Shown piece after piece: positions 36,803-47,097 of a DNA stretch of 64,000 nt. Positions within the stretch are counted from its first letter, which is position 1, and each line of letters begins with the position of its first letter. The DNA is from Paracoccus aminovorans. GTDB taxonomy: Bacteria > Pseudomonadota > Alphaproteobacteria > Rhodobacterales > Rhodobacteraceae. The stretch is taken from the NCBI RefSeq assembly GCF_001546115.1, contig NZ_KQ955208.1:562929-626928 (forward strand), given 5' to 3'. The notes beneath the pieces are model-generated. The model made no database searches. It worked only from the letters and a program-made list of their open reading frames with translations, and was not told where the DNA came from. A program made the translations under genes and the position numbers.

Positions 36803-38289
36803 TCGGCCATGCTGGCGGCGCGCTTGGCCTCCTCGACGCTGCCGGCGCCGGTGCCGTTGAAAAAGGCGTTTAGCAAAACGGCGGCGATGGTGGCCAGCAA
36901 GATGCCCGATTCGATCAGCGGATGGATGGCATGCGGCATCCATTGCTTGAAATCGGGCGCGATCAGCGGGATCATCCCGAAGCCCAGCGAGACCGCGACC
37001 ACGAAAAGGTTGTTGCGGTTGCCGGCGAAATCCACCGTCGACAGGATGCGGATGCCGGTCGCGGCGACCATGCCGAACATCACCAGCCCGGCCCCGCCCA
37101 GGACCGCCGTCGGCAGCGATTCGACCGCCGCGCCCATCTTCGGCACCAGCCCGAACAGGATCAGGATCACGCCGCCGGTGACGCAGATGAAGCGGCTCTT
37201 GATGCCGGTGACGCCCACGAGCCCGACGTTCTGGCTGAACGAGGTATAGGGGAAGGTGTTGAAGATGCCGCCGATCAGCGTCCCCAGGCCATCGGTGCGC
37301 AGCCCGGCCGACAGCCGGCGCGGCGTGACCTCGCGCCCGGTCATCTCGCCCAGGGCCAGGAACATGCCGGTCGATTCGATCATCACCACGATCATCACCA
37401 GCACCATGGTCAGGATCAGCACCGGATCGAAGATCGGCGCCCCGAAGTGGAAGGGGGTGACGATGCCGAACCAATGCGCCTCGGCCACCTTCTCGAAGGT
37501 CATCTGGCCCAGGACGATGGTCAGCACCGCGCCGATCAGCATGCCCAGCAGCACCGCGATATTGGCGACGAAGCCGCGGCCGAAGCGCGCGATCAGCAGG
37601 ATCGCCAGCAGCACCACGCCGGAAATCGCGATGTTCACCGGCCGGGCGTAAAGCGGGTTCTGCACGCTCGCCGCCGGGGCGAAGCCCTCGGGCAGGGCCG
37701 GGACGACGCCGGTGCCGGCCAGGTCCTTCAGCTGGTTCAGCCAGCCGGCCGCCACCGGATCGACCACCTTGGGCGCGGTGGGCCCGACTGGATTGCCGAA
37801 GATCCAGTTGATCCCGACCCGCATCAGCGTGACGCCGATGACCAGGATGATGGTGCCGGTGACCAGCGGCGGAAAGAATTTCAGCATCCGCCCGATCAGC
37901 GGCGCGATCAGCATGGCGATGATGCCGGCGCCGATGATGGCGCCGAAGATCATCCGCGCCCCGTCCGGCCCGGGATAGGCATTGGCCATGGCGATCATCG
38001 GCCCGACCGAGGCGAAGGTCACCCCCATCATCACCGGCAGCTGGATGCCGAACCAGCGCGTGACGCCGAGGCTCTGGATGATCGTCGCCACGCCGCAGCA
38101 GAACAGGTCGGCCGAGATCAGGAAGGCCACGTCCTCGGGCGAGAGCTTCAGCGCCCGGCCGACGATCAGCGGCACCGCGACCGCGCCGGCATACATGACC
38201 AGCACGTGCTGCAACCCCAGCGTGGTCATGCGCAGGGGCGGCAGGATCTCATCGACCGGGTCGACGGCCGATCTTGCGGGGCTTGCCAT
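36796..38289 (-). CDS. NCS2-family xanthine/uric acid or uracil permease
   Basis: The 497-residue protein is a nucleobase:cation symporter with 12-14 membrane helices. Family markers are TLGLQHVLVMYAGAVAVPL, the QSLGVTRWFGIQLPVMMG segment, and FNTFPYTSFSQNVGLV, whose NxGxx(T/V) region distinguishes xanthine/urate from uracil carriers. The QNVGLV form favours a purine substrate. I chose ATG 38289 with GGGAG 6 nt upstream. It is not adjacent to the ureide genes 18 kb away but may serve the same pathway. Confidence 0.85.
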   Translation of the reverse strand: MASPARSAVDPVDEILPPLRMTTLGLQHVLVMYAGAVAVPLIVGRALKLSPEDVAFLISADLFCCGVATIIQSLGVTRWFGIQLPVMMGVTFASVGPMIAMANAYPGPDGARMIFGAIIGAGIIAMLIAPLIGRMLKFFPPLVTGTIILVIGVTLMRVGINWIFGNPVGPTAPKVVDPVAAGWLNQLKDLAGTGVVPALPEGFAPAASVQNPLYARPVNIAISGVVLLAILLIARFGRGFVANIAVLLGMLIGAVLTIVLGQMTFEKVAEAHWFGIVTPFHFGAPIFDPVLILTMVLVMIVVMIESTGMFLALGEMTGREVTPRRLSAGLRTDGLGTLIGGIFNTFPYTSFSQNVGLVGVTGIKSRFICVTGGVILILFGLVPKMGAAVESLPTAVLGGAGLVMFGMVAATGIRILSTVDFAGNRNNLFVVAVSLGFGMIPLIAPDFKQWMPHAIHPLIESGILLATIAAVLLNAFFNGTGAGSVEEAKRAASMADH

Positions 38290-38409
38290 GGTCATCTCCC
38301 TCAATGGTCTGGTTTTATTGGCATGTTGCGCGCGCTTGCGCCGTCTTGGCAAATCTTTTCGCGCGGCGGCGGAAACCGTCGCCCCGGCGCCCGGATTTGC
38401 GGCGCCGGC

Positions 38410-40323
38410 TCAGGATTTCGCGGGCAGAAGCTCGCGCGCGGCGCGCCTGACGCTGCGCTCCAGTTGCAGGCCCGGCCAAGCGGCCTCGGCCTCGGCCAGC
38501 GCCTTGGCGGCGCGCTCGGGTTCGTCCTGTTCGGCGGCGCGGACCGCGTGGGACAGCAGCAGCAGCGCATGGTCCGGCGCCCGCGCCTGCGCCAGGTTCA
38601 GCCAGCGCCAGCCGGCCTTGCGGTTGCCGGCGGCGAAACAGGCGTCCGCCAGCCGCTTGGCGGTCAGGAAGTCGCCCGGCCGCGCCGCGTCCAGCCATTC
38701 CAGCAGCGCCATGGCACGCTTGAGCCGGCCGTGCAGCCGCAGGACCGAGGCGCAGAAGCCAAGCCGCGCCGCCGCCGCCGCGTCGGGCTGGGCCGGGGGC
38801 GTGCCGGCCGCCAGTGCCGCCTCGACCTTAGCCAGCCCTTCGGCGGCGGGCCGCATCTTGCGCCACATGTCGGGCCAGTTCAGCGCCTCGCTTTGCAGGC
38901 CGGGGTCGCGGATGAACTCGAACCAGTCGATCCGCACCGCCCACAGCGGCAACACCTGGCCCGGCCCGCCCTGCGCATCGGGCTGGGCGTAGAGCGGCAG
39001 CAGCGCGGGGGCAAAGCCCAGCATCCGCGCGGTCTTGCCGTCCGCCGACAGCAGCCGCAGGCCCAAGGCCGGCATGATCGGCCCCTCGGCCGCATGGCCG
39101 GTAAAGACCATGTTGACGAAGGCCGCGCCCAGCTGGTCCGGGTCGGTGGTCTCGCTGACCAGCAGCACCTGCCGGCACAGCGGCTTGTCGCGGTTGCGGA
39201 TCAGCGGCGATTCCAACCCCTGCCGCGCCAGCCGCCGCGCCTTCTGCTTGCGCCCCGCGCTCCAGGCGGTCGCGGCGAGTTCGCGATACAGGAACGGGAA
39301 CCGCGCCAGCAGTTCGCGGCGGTCGGCGAGCGCATCGACCAATTCGCTGCCGCGCCCGACGCTGGCGGCATGGCGCGCGGCATAGGCGGCGCTTTGCGCC
39401 AGGTCGCCCGGGGCGAAGAAGCTGTCGGGCCGGGCGATGACACGCTCCAGCACCGCATCGAAGCCCGCGCGGCGCGCGGCATCGGGCAGGTCCGGCGGCA
39501 GCGCCAGGATCCGGCAGCCGCCGACGACCGCGGCGGCGCGGGAAAAGGCGCTGTGGCTCGGCGCCCCGACCTCGGCGCAGCCGGCCATCAGCAGAAGCTC
39601 CAGCAGGTCGCGCTCGGCCGGCGACAGCGCGGCGGTGTCCAGCAAATCCGCCGCCAGCAGCACCCGGGGATCGCCCTGGCGCAGATGCGCGACGGCGGCG
39701 GGCGTGTCGGAAAAGGCGATCACCGGCCCGTCATGGGCGGCGATGAAGGCACGGAAGAACTCGTCCGGGACGTATTTCGACGCCCATGAGGAATAGGACC
39801 AGGGATCGCCGTCCAGGATGTCGCCGCGCCGGACATGGATCGCCACCGGCGCACCGCCCCCGGCCCGGGCGATGACCCGCCGCGCCCTGGCAAGCGCCCG
39901 GCCCAGCCGCGGCGTCAGCGCCAGGTCCGCGGCCACGGCGCGCATCTCGGCCGCGACCGCGGCCGCATCCTCGTCGATGAAGCGCACCACCTCGGACATG
40001 CTGTCGCATTCATAGCGCCGCCCCTCGGCCAGGGCGCGGGCGAAGCCCTGGACATTCATGCCCGGCGCCACGGCGCGGACGTTCTGCAAGCCCGCGCGGG
40101 ACGGCGCCTCGGCCACGATCTCGATATGGGCGGCGACGAATTCGGCGGTCAGGAAATGCCGCGGATCGTCTAGCTCGGGATAGGGGCCGTCGGGCTGCGA
40201 CAGCCACAGGTAGCGGCCGGGGACGCCGAATTTCCGCGCCAGCCGCAGCGTGTTCAGAAGGCAGATCAGCCGCGCGCCGATCCGGTCCTGCCGGAAGCCG
40301 ATGATCGCCGTCCTGTCCACCAT
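38410..40323 (-). CDS. putative glycosyltransferase with fucosyltransferase-like HxRRGD motif and helical C-terminal domain
   Basis: The 637-residue protein has AIHVRRGD at residues 162-168, the GDP-sugar pocket motif of alpha-1,2/1,6- and O-fucosyltransferases, followed by IAFSDTP and [12 protein letters not shown], which match the usual S-x-F-S acceptor-side motif. After about residue 330 comes an Ala-rich TPR-like helical region. No signal or membrane segment is seen. It may transfer fucose or colitose from the nucleotide sugars made by the 15-24 kb cluster. Start is ATG 40323; upstream codons look non-coding. Confidence 0.65.
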   Translation of the reverse strand: MVDRTAIIGFRQDRIGARLICLLNTLRLARKFGVPGRYLWLSQPDGPYPELDDPRHFLTAEFVAAHIEIVAEAPSRAGLQNVRAVAPGMNVQGFARALAEGRRYECDSMSEVVRFIDEDAAAVAAEMRAVAADLALTPRLGRALARARRVIARAGGGAPVAIHVRRGDILDGDPWSYSSWASKYVPDEFFRAFIAAHDGPVIAFSDTPAAVAHLRQGDPRVLLAADLLDTAALSPAERDLLELLLMAGCAEVGAPSHSAFSRAAAVVGGCRILALPPDLPDAARRAGFDAVLERVIARPDSFFAPGDLAQSAAYAARHAASVGRGSELVDALADRRELLARFPFLYRELAATAWSAGRKQKARRLARQGLESPLIRNRDKPLCRQVLLVSETTDPDQLGAAFVNMVFTGHAAEGPIMPALGLRLLSADGKTARMLGFAPALLPLYAQPDAQGGPGQVLPLWAVRIDWFEFIRDPGLQSEALNWPDMWRKMRPAAEGLAKVEAALAAGTPPAQPDAAAAARLGFCASVLRLHGRLKRAMALLEWLDAARPGDFLTAKRLADACFAAGNRKAGWRWLNLAQARAPDHALLLLSHAVRAAEQDEPERAAKALAEAEAAWPGLQLERSVRRAARELLPAKS

Positions 40324-40417
40324 GCCAAACCGTCCCGCGCGCTCCAAGGCGGGGTTGCAACCGCGCCGGCTCCTGCCTATCAGGACGTGCCGCCCTCCAA
40401 CAGCACGGATTTTCCCC

Positions 40418-42436
40418 ATGGACATCGCCGCCCGCCGCCAGGCCGATCCCGCCCACTGGCGCCTTGCCACCCCGATCCGCACCCTAGCCATGGACGCCGT
40501 CGAGGCGGCGAATTCCGGCCATCCCGGCATGCCGATGGGCATGGCGGACGTCGCCACCGTGCTTTTCGGCAAGCACCTGAAGTTCGACGCCTCGGCGCCC
40601 AACTGGTTCGACCGCGACCGCTTCGTGCTGTCGGCCGGCCATGGCTCGATGCTGATCTATGCCACGCTCTACCTGACCGGCTACGACCAGATGAGCCTCG
40701 ACCAGATCAGGAACTTCCGCCAATGGGGCGCGATCACCGCCGGCCACCCGGAATACGGCCATGTCGAGGGGGTCGAGACCACGACCGGCCCCCTGGGCCA
40801 GGGCATCGCCACCGCGGTCGGCATGGCCATGGCCGAGGAAGCCATGCGCGCCCAGTTCGGCGCCGACCTGTGCAGCCACAAGACCTGGGTCATCGCCGGC
40901 GACGGCTGCCTGATGGAGGGCATCAGCCAGGAGGCCATCGCGCTGGCCGGCCACCAGAAGCTGCGAAACCTGATCGTGCTCTGGGACAACAACGACATCA
41001 CCATCGACGGAAGGGTATCGCTGTCCGACAATACCGACCAGCTGAAGCGCTTCGAGGCCTCGGGCTGGCGCACGCTCAGCTGCGACGGCCATGACGCGGC
41101 CGACATCGACCGCGCGCTGACCGATGCCGCCTCGGGCAAGGACGACCGCCCGGTGCTGGTCGCCTGCAAGACCATCATCGGCTTCGGCGCGCCGAAGAAA
41201 CAGGACACCTCGGGCGCCCACGGCTCGCCCTTGGGCGCCGAGGAGATCGCCGCCGCCCGTGCCGCCTTTGGCTGGGAGCACGGCCCCTTCGTCATCCCCG
41301 AGGACATCCTGGCCGACTGGCGCGCCATCGGCGCCCGCGGCCGCAGCGCGCGCGAGGCCTGGGCCGCCCGGGTCGATGCCGCGGCAAATCGCGACGAATT
41401 CGCCCGCCGCATCTCGGGCGAGCCGAACCCGCGCCTCGCCCCGGCCATCGCCGCGCTGAAGGAACAGGCGCTGGCCGCCAAGCCCAAGGTCGCGACCCGC
41501 AAGGCCAGCGAAATGGTGCTGGAAGCCGTCAACCCCGAACTGCCCGAAACCCTCGGCGGCTCGGCCGACCTGACCGGCTCGAACAACACCAAGACCAAGG
41601 ATCTGGGCGCCTTCACGCCGGAAAACCGCACCGGCCGCTATGTCTATTACGGCATCCGCGAACACGGCATGGCGGCGGCGATGAACGGCATCTGGCTGCA
41701 TGGCGGCCTGCGCCCCTATGGCGGCACCTTCATGTGCTTCACCGACTACGCCCGCGGCGCCATGCGGCTGTCGGCGCTGATGGGCCTGCCGGTGGTCTAT
41801 GTCATGACCCATGACAGCATCGGCCTGGGCGAGGACGGCCCGACCCACCAGCCGGTCGAGCACCTGGCGATCTGCCGCGCCACGCCCAACACGCTGACCT
41901 TCCGCCCCTGCGACCTGGTCGAGACCGCCGAGGCCTGGGAGATCGCGCTGTCGAACGATTCCGCCCCCTCGGTGCTGGCGCTGTCGCGTCAGAACCTGCC
42001 GCTGCTGCGCGAGACCGCGGGCGAGAACCTGACCGCGAAAGGCGCTTATGTCCTGCGCGAGGCCTCGGGCGAGCCGCAGGTGATCCTGATGGCCACCGGC
42101 TCCGAGGTGGAAATCGCCGTCGCCGCCCGCGAGACGCTGGAAGCCAAGGGCATCCCGACCCGCGTCGTCTCGGTGCCGTCGATGGAGCTGTTCCGCGACC
42201 AGCCCGAGGACTATCGCCGCCAGGTGCTGCCCAAGGGCCCGGTCCGCATCGCCATCGAGGCGGCGGTGCGCCAACCCTGGGACTGGCTCTTGCTGGGCGA
42301 GCGCGGCAAGGAAAAGAAAGCCGGCTTCATTGGCATGACCGGCTTTGGCGCCTCGGCCCCGGCGCCGACGCTCTACAAGGAATTCGGCATCACCGCCGAG
42401 GATACCGTCGCCTTGGCGAAACGCCTGCTCGACTGA
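40418..42436 (+). CDS. tkt: transketolase
   Basis: Transketolase moves two-carbon ketol units in the pentose phosphate or Calvin pathways, using thiamine diphosphate. The 672-residue protein has the N-terminal ThDP site ([33 protein letters not shown]), the pyrimidine domain ([32 protein letters not shown]) and the C-terminal domain. No cbb genes lie nearby, so this is the general enzyme. A strong hairpin terminator follows. Confidence 0.95.
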   Translation: MDIAARRQADPAHWRLATPIRTLAMDAVEAANSGHPGMPMGMADVATVLFGKHLKFDASAPNWFDRDRFVLSAGHGSMLIYATLYLTGYDQMSLDQIRNFRQWGAITAGHPEYGHVEGVETTTGPLGQGIATAVGMAMAEEAMRAQFGADLCSHKTWVIAGDGCLMEGISQEAIALAGHQKLRNLIVLWDNNDITIDGRVSLSDNTDQLKRFEASGWRTLSCDGHDAADIDRALTDAASGKDDRPVLVACKTIIGFGAPKKQDTSGAHGSPLGAEEIAAARAAFGWEHGPFVIPEDILADWRAIGARGRSAREAWAARVDAAANRDEFARRISGEPNPRLAPAIAALKEQALAAKPKVATRKASEMVLEAVNPELPETLGGSADLTGSNNTKTKDLGAFTPENRTGRYVYYGIREHGMAAAMNGIWLHGGLRPYGGTFMCFTDYARGAMRLSALMGLPVVYVMTHDSIGLGEDGPTHQPVEHLAICRATPNTLTFRPCDLVETAEAWEIALSNDSAPSVLALSRQNLPLLRETAGENLTAKGAYVLREASGEPQVILMATGSEVEIAVAARETLEAKGIPTRVVSVPSMELFRDQPEDYRRQVLPKGPVRIAIEAAVRQPWDWLLLGERGKEKKAGFIGMTGFGASAPAPTLYKEFGITAEDTVALAKRLLD

Positions 42437-42441
42437 CCTTC

Positions 42442-42474
42442 AAGGGCCGCGCCCCCCGCATCGGCGCGGCCCTT
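42442..42474 (+). terminator. intrinsic terminator after tkt
   Basis: AAGGGCCGCGCC (42442-42453) and GGCGCGGCCCTT (42463-42474) are perfect 12-bp arms around a 9-nt loop, starting 6 nt after the tkt stop codon. The downstream T-run is interrupted. Confidence 0.75.
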
Positions 42475-42486
42475 CCGCCGCTTTCC

Positions 42487-42552
42487 GTTTTCCAAATACC
42501 CAAACCGCCCGCGCGGCCCAGGCCCCGGCCTTCTCTGTTTTCCAAATACCCA
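42487..42552 (-). repeat. two copies of the dispersed GTATTTGGAAAAC repeat
   Basis: The 16-bp sequence whose minus strand reads TGGGTATTTGGAAAAC occurs at 42487-42502 and again, identical, at 42537-42552. The copies are 50 bp apart and sit between tkt and the DMT transporter gene. The same core occurs three times between proS and gmd. Confidence 0.7.
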
Positions 42553-42630
42553 TCGCGCCCGCTCCGCCCGGCGCGACCGCCCCCATGGACCCCGGCCCGC
42601 GCCACAGGCATAAGACGCGGGGAGACCCGC

Positions 42631-43548
42631 ATGACACCGCCCCAGACCACCCTGCCGCCGATCATCGCCGCTCCGGGCAACCCAGGCCGCGCGACGCAGC
42701 TTACCGGCATCCTGCTGCTGCTCATGGCGATCTTCACCTTCACGCTGATGGATGCGACCGGCAAATACCTCGCCACGCGCTATCACCCGGTGCAGGTGGT
42801 CTGGGTGCGCTTCGTCGCCAATCTCGCCATCGTGGCGCTGGTGCTGGCGCCGCGGCTGCGCAGCGCGCTCGCCACGCGCCGGCCGGTGGTGCAGCTGTTC
42901 CGGGGCGTGACGCAGCTCGGCTCGATCCTCTTGTTCTTCAGTTCGCTGCAATTCATCGGCCTGGCCGAGGCCACGGCGATCATGGACATCAACCCGGTGC
43001 TCATCACCTTGGGCGCCGCGCTGTTTCTGGGCGAAAGCATCGGCATCCGCCGGGCGTTGGGCATCGCGGCGGCGCTTTGCGGCGCGCTGATCATCATCCG
43101 GCCCGGCGCCGGCGTGTTCCAGCCCGCCGCCGTGCTGCCGCTGATCGGCGCCTGCACCTATGCCGCCGGCGCCATCCTGACCCGCATCGCCCGCAGCGAT
43201 TCCACCGCGACCTCGGTCTTGTGGTCGGCGCTGGTCGGCTCGGTGCTGGCCTCGTTTGCGGTGCCGTTCTTCTGGCAGCCGATCGCGGCCGGGGACCTGT
43301 GGGCCTTCGCGCTGCTGGGCATCTTCGGCACCGTGGCCCAGGCGCTGCTGATCCGCGCCTTCGCGCTCGCCGAGGCCGCCGCCATCGCCCCCTTCGGCTA
43401 TACCGGCCTGATCTGGGCGGGCTTGTGGGGCTGGCTCTTCTGGGGCAACCTGCCGGATCTCTGGACCGTCACCGGCGCCTTGATCATCGTCGGCGCCGGC
43501 CTTTATGTCTGGATGCGCGAGGCCCGCGCGATGAACCGGGCCGGTTGA
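42631..43548 (+). CDS. DMT-superfamily (EamA) transporter
   Basis: The 305-residue protein has ten membrane segments in two EamA repeats (first from LLLMAIFTFTLMDATGKYLA, second from PLIGACTYAAGAILTRIA). The family exports amino acids or other small metabolites; nothing here fixes the substrate. GGGGAG lies before the ATG. Its stop is 11 nt before the acyltransferase start, so the two are likely cotranscribed. Confidence 0.85.
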   Translation: MTPPQTTLPPIIAAPGNPGRATQLTGILLLLMAIFTFTLMDATGKYLATRYHPVQVVWVRFVANLAIVALVLAPRLRSALATRRPVVQLFRGVTQLGSILLFFSSLQFIGLAEATAIMDINPVLITLGAALFLGESIGIRRALGIAAALCGALIIIRPGAGVFQPAAVLPLIGACTYAAGAILTRIARSDSTATSVLWSALVGSVLASFAVPFFWQPIAAGDLWAFALLGIFGTVAQALLIRAFALAEAAAIAPFGYTGLIWAGLWGWLFWGNLPDLWTVTGALIIVGAGLYVWMREARAMNRAG

Positions 43549-43559
43549 GCAGGACCGCG

Positions 43560-44450
43560 ATGAGCGATACCGACACACCCGAGCCCGTGCCCCTGCGCGA
43601 CCGCATCGCAAACGGCGCTTTCCTGGCCATCATGGGGCTGGCGCGCGCCCTGCCCTATGAACGCCGCATTCCGGCCATGGGCTGGTTCTTCGCCTGGGTG
43701 CTCGGCCCGCTTGCCGGCTGGCGCCAGCGCATCCGCACGAACCTCGCCATGGCCCGGCCCGATCTCTCGCCCGCCGAATTGCGCCACCTGCTGCGCGCGG
43801 TGCCGGAAAACGCCGGCCGCTCGCTGGCCGAGATCTATTCCGGCGCCGAATTCGTCGACCGCATCCACGCCGCCGACCCGCTGACCGGCCCCGGCCTTGC
43901 CGCGCTGGAGCAGGCGGCCCAGGCCGGCCGGCCGGTGATCCTGGCGGTGGCGCATTTCGGCAATTACGACGCCATGCGCGCGGCCCTGGCCGGGCGCGGC
44001 TGGCCGGTCGGTGCGCTCTACCGGCCGATGAACAACGAGGCGTTTAACCGCCACTACATCCCCGCCATGCGCGCCATCGCCGAGCCGATGTTCCCGCGCG
44101 GCCGCGCGGGACTGGCCGCCATGCTGCGCTTTCTCAAGGGCGGCGGCTGGATGGCGCTGGGGTTCGACCAGTTCGACGACCACGGCGCCGAGCTGCGCTT
44201 CTTCGGCCTGCCCACCAGGACCGTGCTGACCCCGGCCGAGCTTGCCATCCGCTACGACGCGCTGGTCGTGCCGGTCGCCGGCATCCGCCAGCCCGACGGG
44301 TTGAGCTTCCGCGTCGAGGTCGGCGCGCCGATCCCGCACAGCGATCCGGCGGCGATGATGCAGGCGTTGAACGACGATCTCGAGCGCCTGGTCCGCGCGC
44401 ATATGGCGCAGTGGTTCTGGGTCCACCGGCGCTGGAAACGCCGGCGCTAG
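43560..44450 (+). CDS. lipid A biosynthesis acyltransferase, LpxL/HtrB family
   Basis: The 296-residue protein has the HX4D/E catalytic motif in VAHFGNYD and the downstream GALYRPMNN, FPRGRAG and DQFDDHGAELRFFG blocks of the LPLAT family. It would add a secondary acyl chain to the lipid A precursor at the inner membrane. The start ATG at 43560 follows AGGA. The hydrophobic N-terminal helix is weak. An acyltransferase for another envelope lipid is possible but less likely. Confidence 0.85.
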   Translation: MSDTDTPEPVPLRDRIANGAFLAIMGLARALPYERRIPAMGWFFAWVLGPLAGWRQRIRTNLAMARPDLSPAELRHLLRAVPENAGRSLAEIYSGAEFVDRIHAADPLTGPGLAALEQAAQAGRPVILAVAHFGNYDAMRAALAGRGWPVGALYRPMNNEAFNRHYIPAMRAIAEPMFPRGRAGLAAMLRFLKGGGWMALGFDQFDDHGAELRFFGLPTRTVLTPAELAIRYDALVVPVAGIRQPDGLSFRVEVGAPIPHSDPAAMMQALNDDLERLVRAHMAQWFWVHRRWKRRR

Positions 44451-44547
44451 ACGGCGAAACCCTTTCCCTCGGGTTGTAGTCCGGTTTATAAGCCCCGCAG
44501 CCGCCGCGCAGAGAACGCGGCCCCATGAACGACATCCAGAGGACGGC

Positions 44548-45069
44548 ATGAGCGACGATTCCAAAGAAGCTGGTCACGAAAAGCGCCATCACGAAGGCGA
44601 TGTCGCCTTCATCCAGGCCCTTGCCGAACTGCTCAACCGCAACGAGCTGACCGAGCTGACCGTCAAGCGCGAATATGACGAAAACGACCGCCTGACCGTC
44701 AGCCTGTCGAAGCAGCAAAAGCAGATCGTCCAGACCGTCGCCGCCGCCCCGGCCGCCCTGCCCGCACCCGCCGCCGCTGCCGCAGCCTCGACCGCCGCCG
44801 CCGCCCCGGCCGCGAGCGAGGATCCTGCCAGCCTGCCCGGCGTCGTCACCTCGCCCATGGTCGGCACCGCCTATCTGTCGCCCGAGCCCGGCGCCAATGC
44901 CTTCGTCAGCATCGGCCAGCAGGTCAAGGAAGGCGAGACGCTGATGATCGTCGAGGCGATGAAGACCATGAACCACATCCCCTCGCCGCGTTCGGGCACC
45001 GTCAAGCGCATCCTGGTCGACGACGGCAGCCCGGTCGAATACGGCGCCCCCCTGATGGTGGTCGAGTGA
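44548..45069 (+). CDS. accB: biotin carboxyl carrier protein of acetyl-CoA carboxylase
   Basis: The 173-residue protein has an N-terminal dimerisation region, a flexible Ala/Pro linker at residues about 67-95 and a C-terminal biotinyl domain with VEAMKTMN, biotin on K139. It carries CO2 between AccC and AccAD in the first step of fatty acid synthesis. AGAGGA precedes the ATG. The accC gene follows with a GTGA overlap or an 8-nt gap. Confidence 0.96.
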   Translation: MSDDSKEAGHEKRHHEGDVAFIQALAELLNRNELTELTVKREYDENDRLTVSLSKQQKQIVQTVAAAPAALPAPAAAAAASTAAAAPAASEDPASLPGVVTSPMVGTAYLSPEPGANAFVSIGQQVKEGETLMIVEAMKTMNHIPSPRSGTVKRILVDDGSPVEYGAPLMVVE

Positions 45070-45077
45070 GCGGCCAG

Positions 45078-46427
45078 ATGTTCGACAAGATCCTGATCGC
45101 CAACCGCGGCGAGATCGCGCTGCGCGTGATCCGCGCCTGCCGCGAGATGGGCATCGCCACCGTCGCGGTGCATTCCACCGCCGATGCCGACGCGATGCAT
45201 GTGCGCATGGCCGACGAATCCGTCTGCATCGGCCCGCCGCCCTCGCCCGAAAGCTACCTGTCGCAACCGGCGATCATCTCGGCCTGCGAGATCACCGGCG
45301 CCCAGGCGATCCACCCCGGCTATGGCTTCCTGTCGGAAAACGCCGGCTTCGTGCAGATGGTCGAGGATCACGGCATCGCCTTCATCGGCCCCTCGGCCGA
45401 ACATATCCGCATCATGGGCGACAAGATCACCGCCAAGGAAACCGCGAAATCGCTGGGCATCCCGGTGGTTCCCGGCTCGGACGGCGGCGTGCCGGACGTG
45501 GCTTCGGCCAAGGCCGTGGCGGCCAAGATCGGCTATCCGGTCATCATCAAGGCCACCGCCGGCGGCGGCGGCCGCGGCATGAAGGTGGCGCTGGACGAGG
45601 CGAGCCTGGAAAACGCCTTCCGCACCGCCCGGGCCGAGTCGAAAGCCGCCTTCGGCAATGACGAGGTCTATATCGAGAAATACCTGCAGCGCCCGCGCCA
45701 TATCGAGATCCAGGTCTTCGGCGACGGCCGCGGCCGCGCGGTCCATCTGGGCGAGCGCGACTGTTCGCTGCAACGCCGCCACCAGAAGGTGCTGGAAGAG
45801 GCGCCCGGCCCGGTCATCACGCCCGAGCAGCGCGCCGAGATCGGCGGCATCTGCGCCAATGCCATGGCCAAGCTCGGCTATCGCGGCGCCGGCACCATCG
45901 AGTTCCTGTTCGAGGACGGCGCGTTCTATTTCATCGAGATGAACACCCGGCTTCAGGTCGAGCATCCGGTGACCGAGGCGATCTTCGGCGTCGACCTGGT
46001 GCGCCAGCAGATCCTGGTCGCCGCCGGCGCCGAGATGGAATTCCGCCAGGAGGACCTGAAGATCAACGGCCACGCCATCGAGGTGCGCATCAACGCCGAG
46101 AAGCTGCCGAACTTCACCCCCTCGCCCGGCAAGATCTCGCAATATCATGCCCCCGGCGGCCTGGGCGTGCGGATGGACAGCGCGATCTATGACGGCTATC
46201 GCATCCCGCCCTATTACGACAGCCTGATCGGCAAGCTGATCGTGCATGGCCGCGACCGGCCCGAGGCGCTGGCGCGGCTCAGCCGGGCGCTGGACGAGCT
46301 GATCGTGGACGGCGTCGATACCACCATCCCGCTGTTCCACGCCCTGCTGGAGAACCCCGACATCCAGCGCGGCGATTACTCGATCCACTGGCTGGAACGC
46401 TGGCTGGCCGAGATGGCCAGCACCTGA
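45078..46427 (+). CDS. accC: biotin carboxylase of acetyl-CoA carboxylase
   Basis: AccC carboxylates the biotin on AccB using ATP and bicarbonate. The 449-residue protein begins [20 protein letters not shown], as the E. coli enzyme does, and has the glycine-rich lid [19 protein letters not shown] and [14 protein letters not shown] chose ATG 45078. A GTG at 45066 overlapping the accB stop would add four residues and remains possible. Confidence 0.96.
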   Translation: MFDKILIANRGEIALRVIRACREMGIATVAVHSTADADAMHVRMADESVCIGPPPSPESYLSQPAIISACEITGAQAIHPGYGFLSENAGFVQMVEDHGIAFIGPSAEHIRIMGDKITAKETAKSLGIPVVPGSDGGVPDVASAKAVAAKIGYPVIIKATAGGGGRGMKVALDEASLENAFRTARAESKAAFGNDEVYIEKYLQRPRHIEIQVFGDGRGRAVHLGERDCSLQRRHQKVLEEAPGPVITPEQRAEIGGICANAMAKLGYRGAGTIEFLFEDGAFYFIEMNTRLQVEHPVTEAIFGVDLVRQQILVAAGAEMEFRQEDLKINGHAIEVRINAEKLPNFTPSPGKISQYHAPGGLGVRMDSAIYDGYRIPPYYDSLIGKLIVHGRDRPEALARLSRALDELIVDGVDTTIPLFHALLENPDIQRGDYSIHWLERWLAEMAST

Positions 46428-46458
46428 CCATGGCGGGACGGCGACCGGCAGCCCGGGC

Positions 46459-47097
46459 ATGAGCGGCGGCCTGACGGCCGGCGCCATGCTGGCCGCCTAT
46501 GCCCGGGGCGTCTTCCCGATGGCGGGCTCGGCCGCGGACCCGCAGCTCTACTGGTTCGAGCCCGGCCTGCGCGGCATCCTGCCGGTGGGCGGCGTGCATG
46601 TCTCGCGCTCGATGCGGCGCTTCCTGCGGCATTGCGGCTGGCAGGCCAGCATCGACCGCGACTTCGCCGGCGTGGTGCGCGGCTGCGCCGACCGACCCGA
46701 GACCTGGATCAACCCGCAGCTCTTCGCGCTCTATCAAGAGCTGTTCCGCATGGGCCACGCCCATTCGATCGAGATCTACGAGGGCGACCGCCTGATCGGC
46801 GGCATGTTCGGCCTGGTGCTGGGCGGCGCCTTCTTCGCCGAAAGCATGTTCTCGCGCCGGCCCAATGCCTCGAAGGCTGCGATGATCTGGATCTCCGAGC
46901 ATCTGGCGCGCTGCGGCTTCACGCTGTGGGACACGCAATATCCCAATCCGCACCTGGCCTCGATGGGCGGGCAGACCATTCCGCGCGCCGAATATCGCCG
47001 CCTGCTGGCCGCGGCGTTGCGGGTCGAGGCGGATTTCCTGGCCGAGCCGCTGCCCACGGCGCTTGTCCTGTCGCAAACCGCCAGCCGGGAGCTCTAG
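46459..47097 (+). CDS. aat: leucyl/phenylalanyl-tRNA--protein transferase
   Basis: Aat transfers Leu or Phe from tRNA to proteins with N-terminal Arg or Lys, marking them for ClpS/ClpAP degradation. The 212-residue protein has AYARGVFPM, WFEPGLRGILP, GGMFGLVLGGAFFAESMFSR and the C-terminal DTQYPNPHLASMGG motif. It is 31 nt after accC. An IS5-family element begins right after its stop codon and leaves the gene intact. Confidence 0.94.
   Translation: MSGGLTAGAMLAAYARGVFPMAGSAADPQLYWFEPGLRGILPVGGVHVSRSMRRFLRHCGWQASIDRDFAGVVRGCADRPETWINPQLFALYQELFRMGHAHSIEIYEGDRLIGGMFGLVLGGAFFAESMFSRRPNASKAAMIWISEHLARCGFTLWDTQYPNPHLASMGGQTIPRAEYRRLLAAALRVEADFLAEPLPTALVLSQTASREL

Noticed and set aside
36922..39789. 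Plus-strand open frame of 955 codons opposite the permease and glycosyltransferase genes
   Set aside because: Antisense shadow; both opposite genes show clear family motifs and ribosome-binding sites.
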